Of a DNA stretch of 64,000 bases, positions 52,355-61,056 are shown one piece after another; within the stretch, counting starts at the first letter, position 1, and every line of letters begins with the position of its first letter. Origin of the DNA: Pseudarthrobacter sp. C4D7 (GTDB taxonomy: Bacteria > Actinomycetota > Actinomycetes > Actinomycetales > Micrococcaceae). The DNA lies in NCBI RefSeq assembly GCF_013359725.1, contig NZ_JABFMW010000003.1, forward strand, positions 170,362-234,361. Reading direction: 5' to 3'. Position numbers and translations under genes: made by a program. Below the pieces are notes generated by a model that saw only the letters and a list, made by a program, of their open reading frames with translations, was not told where the DNA came from and searched no databases.

Positions 52355-54307
52355 ATGCCAGCCACCATCCCGGCCATCGTCTTCATTGGCGGCGGACCGC
52401 GCACGGCCGGTGTGCTGGAACGGATAGCGGCCAACCGGCCTGACGTCTTCGCGGGCCCGCTGCAGATCCATGTGGTGGAGCCGCACGTCCCCGGTTCGGG
52501 CCGGATCTGGCGGTACGACCAGGACCCCGGCCTCCTGCTGAACTCCATGGCGGAGGACATCACCATGTTCACGGACGAGTCGGTGGACTGCGCCGGCCCC
52601 GCCGCCCCCGGCCCCGGTTTGGCCGAGTGGGCCGCAGGCGTCCTGGATGCCACCATCATCGACGTGCCGGACTTCCCGCAGCAGCTGTGGGACCAGCTCC
52701 GCGCGCTGACGGGCACCACCTTCCCCACCCGCCGGCTGCAGAGCCAGTACCTGGAGTGGTTCTTCCGCCGGGCCGCCAAGTCGCTGGGCCGCAGCGTGGC
52801 GGTGCACCGGACCACTGCCCTCGGCATTGCCGCTGTGGATGGCGGCCATGAGGTGCAGCTGGCCAATGGCCGGACGCTGCACGCAGACATTGTCGTCACC
52901 GCCCTGGGGCACACTGACTCCCGCCCGGACGCCGCCTCCGCCATGTTCGCGGACTTCGCCGCCCGGCACGGCGGCTACCACGCGGCACCCAGCTACACCA
53001 CCGACGTCGACTATTCCCCCATCGCCGCCGGGCAGGACGTGATTGTCGCCGGGATGGGCCTGGCGTTTGTTGACCTGCTGGTCCTGCTCATGGAGGGGCG
53101 CGGCGGCAGGTTCCAGGAAACGGACGACGGCGGGCTGCGCTACCTTCCGTCCGGACGGGAACCACGGCTGTGGGCAGGGTCGCGCCGTGGGGTTCCGTAC
53201 CACTCCAAGATTTCCGCACCCCTGCGCGGCCAGGCTCCGGGGCCGCTGCGGTTCTTCACTGCTGGTGCCGTGGACGCCCTCCTGGACGCCCACGGCGAAC
53301 TGGACTTCCGGCAGCACCTCTGGCCGCTCATTGCCAAGGAAGCAGGCTACTGCTACTACCGCGAACTCCTCACGGGCAGCCCGGAACGCGCAGCCATGGA
53401 ATGGGAAGTGTTTGCCGCCCGTTATGCGGGGGTGGACTGGTACAGCGGCGAGCGCACGGACCTCGTGGCGGCTGCCGTGCCGGACCCGGGCCTGCACCTG
53501 GACCTGGAGCGGCTGGACCGGCCCTTCGACGGTGTCCACTTTGCCGGCCACCAGGAGCTGCAGGACGCCGTGGCCGGGTATATAGAGCACGATCTCTCTT
53601 TACGGGACGGCCCGGACCATCCGGAAACCCTGGCCCTGTTCCTGGCCCTGCTGCATGTGTACATGGAGGTGGGACGCGTGGTTCCGGCGGAACGCCTCAA
53701 TGCCCGCTCGCAGCAGGTCATCCACGGCTGGTGGCACGGCTTCTTCAGCTTCGTGGACTCCGGTCCACCGCCGCACCGCCTCCACCAGATGCTGGCGCTG
53801 CACCGCGCAGGGCTGCTGCAGTTCATCGGCCCCGGTCTGGAGGTATCCACCGACGACGCCAGCGGCACCTTCCGCGCCACGTCCCCACAGTCCGGCGTTT
53901 CGGTTTCCGCCACCGCGCTGATCGAGGCGCGGCTGCCGGCCACGTCGGTGGCCCGCTCCCTCAACCCGGTGCTTTCTTCGCTGCATGACGGCGGGCTGGG
54001 CAGCGAACAGCAACTGCTGACCTCGGACGGCATCCACTCCACCGGGAAGCTGCTGGTCTCGCCCGGGCACCACGTGGTGGACGCGGAGGGCCGGGCCCAG
54101 GCCACCCTGTTCGGCATCGGACCGGGAACATCCGGCTGGGGTGCCGGCGCCTTCGCCCGGCCCAACACAAACGCGGCGCCGTTCCGCGAAAACGATGCCC
54201 TGGCCCGGAGCATCCTCGGTGTTGCCCGGGACATTTCTTCCCCGGACTCCGCCACAATGAGTCCAGAACCAGCCGCTCACCAACCGGCACCCGCCGGAAA
54301 GAACTGA
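52355..54307 (+). CDS. FAD/NAD(P)-binding protein (flavin monooxygenase-like)
   Basis: The 650-residue protein begins with a dinucleotide-binding fold (IVFIGGGPRTAGVLERIAAN), then a motif NSMAEDITMFTD characteristic of the FAD-NAD(P)-binding family (PF13454). Later segments repeat the nucleotide-binding pattern (DVIVAGMGLAFVDLLVLLME). It is likely an FAD-dependent oxidoreductase or monooxygenase. The ATG at 52355 has AGGAG; an upstream ATG at 52316 lacks one. It is followed 19 bases later by an acetyltransferase gene and is divergent from the importer-monooxygenase operon. Such pairing suggests work on the same imported amine or sulfur compound. Confidence 0.8.
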   Translation: MPATIPAIVFIGGGPRTAGVLERIAANRPDVFAGPLQIHVVEPHVPGSGRIWRYDQDPGLLLNSMAEDITMFTDESVDCAGPAAPGPGLAEWAAGVLDATIIDVPDFPQQLWDQLRALTGTTFPTRRLQSQYLEWFFRRAAKSLGRSVAVHRTTALGIAAVDGGHEVQLANGRTLHADIVVTALGHTDSRPDAASAMFADFAARHGGYHAAPSYTTDVDYSPIAAGQDVIVAGMGLAFVDLLVLLMEGRGGRFQETDDGGLRYLPSGREPRLWAGSRRGVPYHSKISAPLRGQAPGPLRFFTAGAVDALLDAHGELDFRQHLWPLIAKEAGYCYYRELLTGSPERAAMEWEVFAARYAGVDWYSGERTDLVAAAVPDPGLHLDLERLDRPFDGVHFAGHQELQDAVAGYIEHDLSLRDGPDHPETLALFLALLHVYMEVGRVVPAERLNARSQQVIHGWWHGFFSFVDSGPPPHRLHQMLALHRAGLLQFIGPGLEVSTDDASGTFRATSPQSGVSVSATALIEARLPATSVARSLNPVLSSLHDGGLGSEQQLLTSDGIHSTGKLLVSPGHHVVDAEGRAQATLFGIGPGTSGWGAGAFARPNTNAAPFRENDALARSILGVARDISSPDSATMSPEPAAHQPAPAGKN

Positions 54308-54326
54308 CCCTGACAAGGAACCACCA

Positions 54327-54878
54327 GTGACCGCAGAACCCGGCCTCCAGCCCAAACCCCTTGATCCCGCCAGCCTCTCGGTCCTCAGCCTGCCCATGCA
54401 CGATCCTCGGGTCCGGCCGCTCCTGGACGAGCTCGCGGTCGAATATGACACCCGGTATGGCGACTTGTTCGGACGGGGCGCTGCCACAGAGGAACTGGCC
54501 CGCTACCCCGCAGCGGAATTCGAGGGACCGGACGGCGCGCTCCTGATCGTCCAGGAGGACGGTGAGTCGATCGCCGGCGGCGCGTTCCGCCGGTACAACA
54601 GCACCACGGCGGAACTGAAGCGGATCTGGACCCACTCAGCCCACCGCCGTCGTGGTTTGGCCCGACTGGTCCTGGCCGAGCTCGAAGCCCTCGCCGCTGC
54701 CCGCGGCTACACCGGGCTGTATCTCACCACCGGGCCGCGCCAGCCGGAAGCCAAGCACCTCTACCTCAACACGGGCTACCAGGCGCAGTTCGACCTGGAC
54801 GCGGACCCGGAAACCATCGGGCCGCTGGCCTTCACCAAGGAACTGCCCACCGTCCCACGGGACGCACGGGCGAACTGA
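54327..54878 (+). CDS. GNAT-family N-acetyltransferase
   Basis: The 183-residue protein has the acetyl-CoA-binding core of the GNAT fold (RIWTHSAHRRRGLARLVLAE, the R-x-x-G-x-A type loop) followed by LEALAAARGYTGLYLTTG and a LYLNTGYQ motif. The GTG at 54327 follows AAGGAACC. Position directly after the FAD-protein gene and opposite an amino-acid importer is reminiscent of Bacillus sulfur-salvage operons, where an acetyltransferase N-acetylates S-alkyl-cysteine before oxygenation. That role is inferred only from context. Confidence 0.85.
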   Translation: MTAEPGLQPKPLDPASLSVLSLPMHDPRVRPLLDELAVEYDTRYGDLFGRGAATEELARYPAAEFEGPDGALLIVQEDGESIAGGAFRRYNSTTAELKRIWTHSAHRRRGLARLVLAELEALAAARGYTGLYLTTGPRQPEAKHLYLNTGYQAQFDLDADPETIGPLAFTKELPTVPRDARAN

Positions 54879-54926
54879 CCGGCCGGATGCCGCCGCATCA
54901 GGCGCACCCGCCGCTAAGCTAGCGCC

Positions 54927-56714
54927 ATGGCCACCAAAACCACAGCAGAGAAGCTTGCCACCATCCAGCAGGGCTACACGCTGGAAGGCGCCACCATCGA
55001 ACTGGGAGCCGCCATCATCGACGGCGAACTCCACAAAGACGCGCCGGTGCGGCTGCCGCTGGCCATGATGAACCGGCACGGGCTGGTGGCCGGCGCCACA
55101 GGCACCGGCAAGACCGTCACGCTGCACATGATGGCCGAACAGCTCTCCACGGCCGGCGTGCCCGTGTTCCTGGCCGACATCAAAGGCGACCTCTCCGGCC
55201 TGGCGACGGCCGCCGCCGGCAGCGACAAACTCAAGGCCCGCACCGACAGCATCGGCCAGGCGTGGTCAGGCAAGACGTTCCCCGTAGAGTTCCTGGCCCT
55301 GGGCGGCGACGGCAACGGGGTACCGGTCCGCGCCACGATCACCTCGTTCGGGCCCATCCTGCTCTCCCGGATCATGGAACTGAACGACACCCAGGAGTCC
55401 AGCCTGCAGCTGGTGTTCTACTTTGCGGACAAGAACGGCCTGGAGCTGATCGACCTCAAGGACCTCCGCGCCGTCATCCAGTTCCTCACCTCGGACGAGG
55501 GCAAGGACAAGCTGGAGGAACTCGGCGGCCTGTCCAAGGCCACCGCGGGCGTGATCCTGCGCGAAATCATCAACCTGGAGGCGCAGGGGCTGGAGAAGTT
55601 CTTCGGCGAACCCGAGTTCGATACGGCCGAGCTGCTGCGCACCGCCCCCGACGGCCGCGGCGTGGTCACCTGCCTGGAACTGCCCACCCTGCAGACCAAA
55701 CCCATGCTGTTCTCCACGTTCCTGATGTGGCTGCTGGCGGACCTGTTCGAGGACCTCCCCGAAGCCGGCGACCTGGACAAGCCCAAGCTGGTGTTCTTCC
55801 TCGACGAAGCCCACCTGCTGTTCAACGGCGCCAGCAAAGCCTTCCTGGACGCCATCACCACCACGGTCCGGCTGATCCGGTCCAAGGGCGTGGGCATCTT
55901 CTTCGTCACCCAGACACCCAAGGATGTCCCCGCCGATGTCCTGGGCCAGCTGGCCAACCGGGTCCAGCACGCCCTGCGCGCGTTCACCCCCGAGGACGCC
56001 AAGGCACTCAAGGCCACCGTGTCCACGTTCCCGGTCAGCGACTACGACCTGGAAGAGACCCTGACCTCGGCCGGCATCGGTGAGGCTGTCATCACCGTCA
56101 TGAACGAGAAGGGCGCACCCACCCCGGTGGCCCTCACCCGGCTGCGCGCCCCCGAATCCGACATGGGTCCCAGCGAGGACGCGCTGGTCCGGAGCACCGT
56201 GGCCGGTTCGGCGCTGCTGGGCAAATACGGGACCGCCGTGGACAACCCCTCCGCCTACGAGAAGCTCACCGGCAAAGCCGCGGCGTCCACGGGACCGGCA
56301 GCATCCGCACCTCCTGCCGGCGGAGCTCCCGCCAACGCCGGCGCTACCGGTGCTCCTGCCGCTCCTGGTGCGTATGACGTCGACGCCGAGGCCCGCCGGA
56401 TCGAGGAAGAAATCCTGGGCCGGCCCAGCAGCAGGCCCGCGCAGGCGCCCCAACCGCAATACAGCGAGCCCCAGTATGACGAGCCACGGACACCCGAGCC
56501 GCGCCAGTCCCGGGCCAAGGCACCCCGGACGCGCCCATCGCAGCCCCGCCAGCCGGAGCCGCAGCCTGGCGGGATGATGGGCGACCTGGGTGGCGTCCTC
56601 GGTGGTGCCCTGGGCGGCGGGCTGAAGAGCATGGCCCGGTCCATGGGCACCCAGTTGGGCCGCGAACTGCTTCGCGGCGTGTTCGGAACGTCCTCCCGCC
56701 GCCGTCGCCGCTGA
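54927..56714 (+). CDS. HerA-like helicase/ATPase (DUF853 family)
   Basis: The 595-residue protein has a Walker A GATGTGKTV at residues 56-64, a Walker B LVFFLDEAHLLF and later the FVTQTPKDVPADVLGQL segment that fits HerA/FtsK-like motors. The last 150 residues are low-complexity (Pro, Ala, Gln and Arg) and end in a basic RRRRR tail. The N-terminal domain is of the DUF853 type. Its role is unknown; related ATPases pump or translocate DNA. No nuclease partner (NurA) gene is adjacent. A TAAGCT at 54915-54920 may be the -10 of a nearly leaderless transcript starting at the ATG. Confidence 0.85.
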   Translation: MATKTTAEKLATIQQGYTLEGATIELGAAIIDGELHKDAPVRLPLAMMNRHGLVAGATGTGKTVTLHMMAEQLSTAGVPVFLADIKGDLSGLATAAAGSDKLKARTDSIGQAWSGKTFPVEFLALGGDGNGVPVRATITSFGPILLSRIMELNDTQESSLQLVFYFADKNGLELIDLKDLRAVIQFLTSDEGKDKLEELGGLSKATAGVILREIINLEAQGLEKFFGEPEFDTAELLRTAPDGRGVVTCLELPTLQTKPMLFSTFLMWLLADLFEDLPEAGDLDKPKLVFFLDEAHLLFNGASKAFLDAITTTVRLIRSKGVGIFFVTQTPKDVPADVLGQLANRVQHALRAFTPEDAKALKATVSTFPVSDYDLEETLTSAGIGEAVITVMNEKGAPTPVALTRLRAPESDMGPSEDALVRSTVAGSALLGKYGTAVDNPSAYEKLTGKAAASTGPAASAPPAGGAPANAGATGAPAAPGAYDVDAEARRIEEEILGRPSSRPAQAPQPQYSEPQYDEPRTPEPRQSRAKAPRTRPSQPRQPEPQPGGMMGDLGGVLGGALGGGLKSMARSMGTQLGRELLRGVFGTSSRRRRR

Positions 56715-56862
56715 CCTTGCCACCGGTGCCCCCGGGACTTCGCCGAGGCTCCTGATGGCCCGGATCCTGGCCGCCGCCGTCGGGCGTTACGTAGGGGGTG
56801 TGCGCCGGATTAGGGGGACGCCAACTTTAGAGTGCGTCCGCACTGACGTTACTGTGTAGAAC

Positions 56863-57861
56863 GTGCAGATGAGTCAAGCGTTGGTGAGGATCGCGGCCGG
56901 ATGGCTGCTGGGCCTCATGCTTGCCGTCGCCGGAGCCATCGTGGCCATCAACGTTGTGAACAACACCGTGGCCAGCCCGCAGCAGCCGGTCCGGGAGTAC
57001 CTTGACGCGCTCCGGAGCGGGGATGGCGGGCGTGCGCTCGGACTCCTGCGGGCCGCGGTTCCGCCCAGCAACGCCGCCATGCTGGACGGCAGCGGGTTGC
57101 AGACCGCCGCCTCCCGGCTTTCGAACATCAGCATCGGGGACCCCCAGGAGCGCCCGGGCAACCAGGTGATGGTGCCCATGGAGTACACCATCGACGGCAG
57201 CCGGCTCCACAGTGAATTCCTGCTGCAGAAGACCGGCACCGAGTGGCTGTTCTTCAACACCTGGGCGTTCGTCCCGTCCCGGCTGCCCACCGTTGATATC
57301 ACCGTGGTCAACGGCAATGAGGCCGTGGTGAACGGCATCCCGGTGAACATGCCCAATGGCCGCAATTCCTTCGCCGTGTTCTACCCCGGCGAGTACGAGG
57401 CTTCCCTGGACGGGCAATACTTCTCCGCACCGGCCACGCGCGCCACGGTCACGGCCAAGGACGCCCCGGTGGCGCCCCTGAACCTGCTGACCCAGGCCAC
57501 GGACAAGCTGAAGGACGATGTTGCCGCCAAGGTCAGGGAATTCCTGGACGGCTGCGCTGCCGAGGCCGTCAAGGAACAGAAGCTCCAGCCCGACTGCCCG
57601 TTCTACTACGCCAGCAACAACCGGGTCCAGGACGGCAGCATCCGGTGGACTGTGACCAAGTACCCGGGCGTCTCGGTGGAGCCGTTCGACGGCCGGTGGG
57701 TGGTGTCACCGCTGGACGGCAAGGCCAAGGTTGAGGCACTCCAGCAGAACGCCTTCACCGGGGCCTGGTACCCGCTGGACGCCGAGGTGGACTTCAGCTT
57801 CACCACCCGCCTGGACGTCTCCGGTGACACGGTCAAGGTCACCCCGATGCTGAGTTTCTAG
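56863..57861 (+). CDS. Hypothetical membrane-anchored extracellular protein
   Basis: The 332-residue protein has one N-terminal hydrophobic helix (about 12-34: AAGWLLGLMLAVAGAIVAIN) and a large exported region with repeated sheet-like stretches. There is a pair of cysteines near the middle (LDGCAAEAV and PDCPFYYA). It starts at the GTG at 56863 or the ATG at 56869. I do not recognise the family; similar single-helix secreted proteins are common in actinobacteria. The gene stands alone between the HerA-like gene and the broken AbiEi/DUF559 gene. A region around 56845-56860 with ACTGTGTAGAAC may contain its -10 element. Confidence 0.6.
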   Translation: MQMSQALVRIAAGWLLGLMLAVAGAIVAINVVNNTVASPQQPVREYLDALRSGDGGRALGLLRAAVPPSNAAMLDGSGLQTAASRLSNISIGDPQERPGNQVMVPMEYTIDGSRLHSEFLLQKTGTEWLFFNTWAFVPSRLPTVDITVVNGNEAVVNGIPVNMPNGRNSFAVFYPGEYEASLDGQYFSAPATRATVTAKDAPVAPLNLLTQATDKLKDDVAAKVREFLDGCAAEAVKEQKLQPDCPFYYASNNRVQDGSIRWTVTKYPGVSVEPFDGRWVVSPLDGKAKVEALQQNAFTGAWYPLDAEVDFSFTTRLDVSGDTVKVTPMLSF

Positions 57862-58000
57862 GCTTCTCCACTCTGGCCCAGGCCACTTTCCGCGTCACGG
57901 CCAGCACGCTTTCAGCAATGCTGGATGCCGCAGCCCTTGTTTTACCGGGCCGGCCCAACCCGCGCAGCCTGAAAGCCTGCTCCGCGTGACGCCGGCGCGG

Positions 58001-58819
58001 CTACCGTCCCCTGCTCAGGACGGAAAGTACCTGTTGGACCATCGCCTCCGGCCGATACACCACGTCCGGGTAGTAGTACCGAAGAACTGTGTGTCCCTGG
58101 AGGGCCGATTCGTTGTTCCTGCGGTGGTCCTTCTGGACCTGCTTCCACTCGGCATGATGCCGTCCATCCAGTTCAACCACCAGCCAGCCGTCCAGCAGCA
58201 GATCCACATACCCCACCCGTTCCAGGTACACCTGCGCCTGCACGGAGATCCCGGCTTACCTGAAATAGGTCCTCGCCAGTGTCTCCAGGAGCGAGTCTGC
58301 CCCGCTGTCTACCCAGTTGAGGACAGCCCGGGCCTTCCCGTTCCGCCTTCCAGGCAACCGCTGGCGCAGGAAGCCGGCGGTCATGTCCCCGCGCGAAACC
58401 GCAGATTCCACCATGACCAAGGATTCCGCGAAGGACAGGCACCGCAGGGCGTGGATCAGGACATCGGCGAGGGCTGCGACCGGCTGGAAGCGTGCGGGCG
58501 GAAGCAGGAGCCCGGCGTGGTGGACCGAGCCGCCAAGCACTGCCTCCTGCCGGCGGTGATAAACGTGGCGGCGTCCGTCGGAGGGCAGGGACCACAGGCC
58601 GTGCGCAGTGGCCGCGCTGGAACAGGTCAGCAACTCTCGGTTCCGCAGCACGGCAACCAGATCCGGAGACGCCGTCGGAAGCGCGTAAAGCCCGCGGTCC
58701 GGCTGCAGTACGCCTGCCCGTACTGCACGCCTGAGGGCGGCGTCGTCCACACCCAACCGGGCCAGCGCGGGCCTTCGCGCAGCTCCGCCGCAAGATTCCA
58801 GGGCTTTGAGGACATCCAT
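58001..58819 (-). pseudogene. AbiEi-like/DUF559 (Vsr-fold) gene interrupted by an in-frame stop
   Basis: One reading frame from the ATG at 58819 to the TGA at 58001 is broken only by a TAA at 58256-58258. The first 187 codons encode an AbiEi-type antitoxin-like winged-helix domain (GGAARRPALARLGVDDAALR) and a middle domain. After the stop, 84 codons encode a DUF559 domain with Vsr-like nuclease residues (VDLLLDGWLVVELDGRHH) and the C-terminal VLRYYYPDVVYRPEAM. Intact relatives read through with a glutamine (TYFR-Q-AGI), so a CAA or CAG to TAA change is likely. An internal GTG at 58243 could give the second half alone. The pairing of AbiEi-like and DUF559 domains is common in actinobacteria. 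Confidence 0.8.
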
Positions 58820-58978
58820 GCGGCAATGGTTGCCGCTCCGGCGCCCCTGCTGACAGCATGTGCCTGCGGCATGTGGATATCGAGGGCGCCGAGGTCGTCA
58901 CTCAGGGCACGCTTCTAGGTCTCCCAGAGCAAGGCATCCCCGATTTTCCGGGGCATCCCGCAGGCCTTAAACGTAAAA

Positions 58979-59014
58979 GGCTGCTCCCGTGACGCGAAGC
59001 CACGGGAAGCAGCC
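58979..59014 (-). terminator. Intrinsic terminator of the NHL-thioredoxin gene
   Basis: A 13-bp stem with one bulged base (58979-58991 with 59001-59014) is followed on the minus strand by TTTTACGTTT. It lies 23 bases past the stop of the NHL-thioredoxin gene. It is a typical factor-independent terminator. Nothing else was recognised in the gap back to 58820 except the presumed promoter of the AbiEi-like gene. Confidence 0.8.
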
Positions 59015-59037
59015 CCTTCGGCAAGGCCGGAGGCGGG

Positions 59038-61056
59038 TCAGTCCATCCCGCGGAGGTCCAGGACCAGCTCGGTGTCGCCGTCGGCCTGCAGGACCACCGG
59101 GATGCCCCAGTCCTGCTGGTAGAGGTGGCAGGCGGCGTGGTCCGGGATCTCGCCGTCCTCGGTCTCGGGGCCGTCGCACGCGGCGGCACGGGCGGTAATG
59201 TGCAGCACGCCCTCGGGAACGTCCGGGGACAGTTCCAAGGTGCGGAGCAGTCCCACCGAAGTGCCGCCGCCGGCCACCAGCAGCTCCGGCGGCGTGGAGG
59301 AGATCTTCAGCTGCGTGGGATCGCCCCAGCGGTCATCGAGCTTCTGCCCGGTGGGAGCGGTGAAGCGTACGGTCAGGTCCAGGGCGCCGGGAGCCACGGG
59401 GCTCTTGGGCCGCTGGGTCTGGGAGGCGCCCTCATCCACCTGCTGCGCTTCCTTGGGAATCGGAACGTACACCAGCTGATGCTTGTTGGCCTCCACCACC
59501 ACCAGGAGCGGCTCCGTCCCGGCGGACTGCGTGTGGTCCACAATCACGTCGGACGGCTCGGCCAGCCCGCGGGCCAGCGTGGACACCGTCCCGTTGGCGG
59601 GGTCGTAGCGGCGCACGGCTCCGTTGTAGGTGTCTGCGATCGCCACGGAGCCGTCGGGCAGGACGGTCACACCGAGCGGGTGCTGCAGCCGGGCCTCGGC
59701 GGCGGGGCCGTCGCGGAAGCCGAAGTCGAACAGGCCCTTGCCCACGGCGGACTCCACGGTGATGGAGGCGTCGTCGGCGATGACCAGCTTGCGGAGTGCC
59801 GAAGTCTCGGAATCCGCCACCCAGATGTTGCCATCGGCGTCTTCGGCCAGGCCGGAGGACTGGGCGAACCAGGACTCGTGGGCCGGACCATCCAGGAGCC
59901 CTTCCAGGCCGTTGCCGGCAATGATGGACACGGAGCCGGTGACGGGGTCGAAGCTGAAGATCTGGTGGGTGCCGGCCATGGCCACCACCACCGCGTTGAG
60001 CTTGCGGGACCACACCACATCCCACGGCGAGCTCAGCGCAACATCCAGCGGGTCGGAGCCCAGCGATCCGCTGAAGCCGGCGCCGTCCTCGTCCACACGG
60101 GCCGGGCCGGTTTCCAGCAGGCGCTGGATGCCGTTGCCGGCCAGGGTGGAGGCCTTGCCGTCCGTGAGTGAGAGCCCGCGCAGGCGGTGGTTGACCGAGT
60201 CGGCAATCACGACGTCGTAGCCCGCCTTGGCTGCCACGTCTTCCGGGAGCAGGACCAGGCCCTGGGGTTCGTTGAACTGTGCACTGGCGGTCTCCCCCGC
60301 GGCGGGCCCATCGGCGTAGCCTTTGGTGCCCGAGCCGAAGGTGCCCAGGACGGTCTCGAAGTCGGTGCCGAGTTCCACCAGGCGGTGGTGGCCGGTGTCG
60401 GTGACCAGCCAGGATCCCTTTTCGGCGGCAACGGATGCCGCGGCACCTTCCGGTGCGCCGTCGTCGGCCGTTCCAGCCGTGGATCCGCGCCCCGGCGGGA
60501 GGAAGAGGGCCTTGCCGGGGAAGCGCAGGGTGCCGGACGTCGCTTCGGGCGCCACGTAGGGGCCGGAGCCGCGGTGCAGGGTGCCCTTGGCCTCGTGCTC
60601 GGCGATCAGTTCGGGGATCAGCACCGCGAGGCCGTCCGCGTGGCCCTCACCGGAAAGCTGCGCCACGATGTAGCCCTCGGGGTCGATGACCACCAGGGTG
60701 GGCCAGGCGCGGGCGGTGTAGGCCTTCCAGGTATCCAGCTCGGGATCGTCCAGGACCGGGTGGTGGATCTCGTAGCGCTCCACGGCGGCGGCAAGGGCCA
60801 CCGGATCCGCCTCGTGCTCGAACTTGGGCGAGTGGACGCCCACGGTCACCAGCACGTCCGAGTACTGCTGCTCCAGCGGCCGCAGCTCGTCGAGGACATG
60901 CAGGCAGTTGATGCAGCAGAACGTCCAGAAGTCGAGCAGCACGATCTTGCCGCGCAGGGCTTCGAGGTCCAGGGACTTGCCACCGGTGTTCAGCCAGTTG
61001 CGGCCCACCAGTTCGGAGGCCCGGACCCGGGCATGGGTGCGTACGGTTTCGCTCAT
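59038..61056 (-). CDS. NHL-repeat protein with N-terminal thioredoxin-like domain
   Basis: The 672-residue protein combines an N-terminal thioredoxin/AhpC-like domain (about 1-160), containing the redox motif FCCINC (C48-C51), with a beta-propeller of NHL repeats (about 200-500) and a C-terminal beta-rich region. NHL repeats are seen as GTFGSGTKGYADGPA, GFRDGPAAEARLQHPLGV and similar units. This matches the NHLRC2 type, found from bacteria to animals. No signal peptide is visible. It overlaps the CopD-CtaG gene by one base (TGATG at 61054-61058), so it may help with copper or cytochrome-oxidase redox assembly, though this is inferred from the operon only. Confidence 0.9.
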   Translation of the reverse strand: MSETVRTHARVRASELVGRNWLNTGGKSLDLEALRGKIVLLDFWTFCCINCLHVLDELRPLEQQYSDVLVTVGVHSPKFEHEADPVALAAAVERYEIHHPVLDDPELDTWKAYTARAWPTLVVIDPEGYIVAQLSGEGHADGLAVLIPELIAEHEAKGTLHRGSGPYVAPEATSGTLRFPGKALFLPPGRGSTAGTADDGAPEGAAASVAAEKGSWLVTDTGHHRLVELGTDFETVLGTFGSGTKGYADGPAAGETASAQFNEPQGLVLLPEDVAAKAGYDVVIADSVNHRLRGLSLTDGKASTLAGNGIQRLLETGPARVDEDGAGFSGSLGSDPLDVALSSPWDVVWSRKLNAVVVAMAGTHQIFSFDPVTGSVSIIAGNGLEGLLDGPAHESWFAQSSGLAEDADGNIWVADSETSALRKLVIADDASITVESAVGKGLFDFGFRDGPAAEARLQHPLGVTVLPDGSVAIADTYNGAVRRYDPANGTVSTLARGLAEPSDVIVDHTQSAGTEPLLVVVEANKHQLVYVPIPKEAQQVDEGASQTQRPKSPVAPGALDLTVRFTAPTGQKLDDRWGDPTQLKISSTPPELLVAGGGTSVGLLRTLELSPDVPEGVLHITARAAACDGPETEDGEIPDHAACHLYQQDWGIPVVLQADGDTELVLDLRGMD

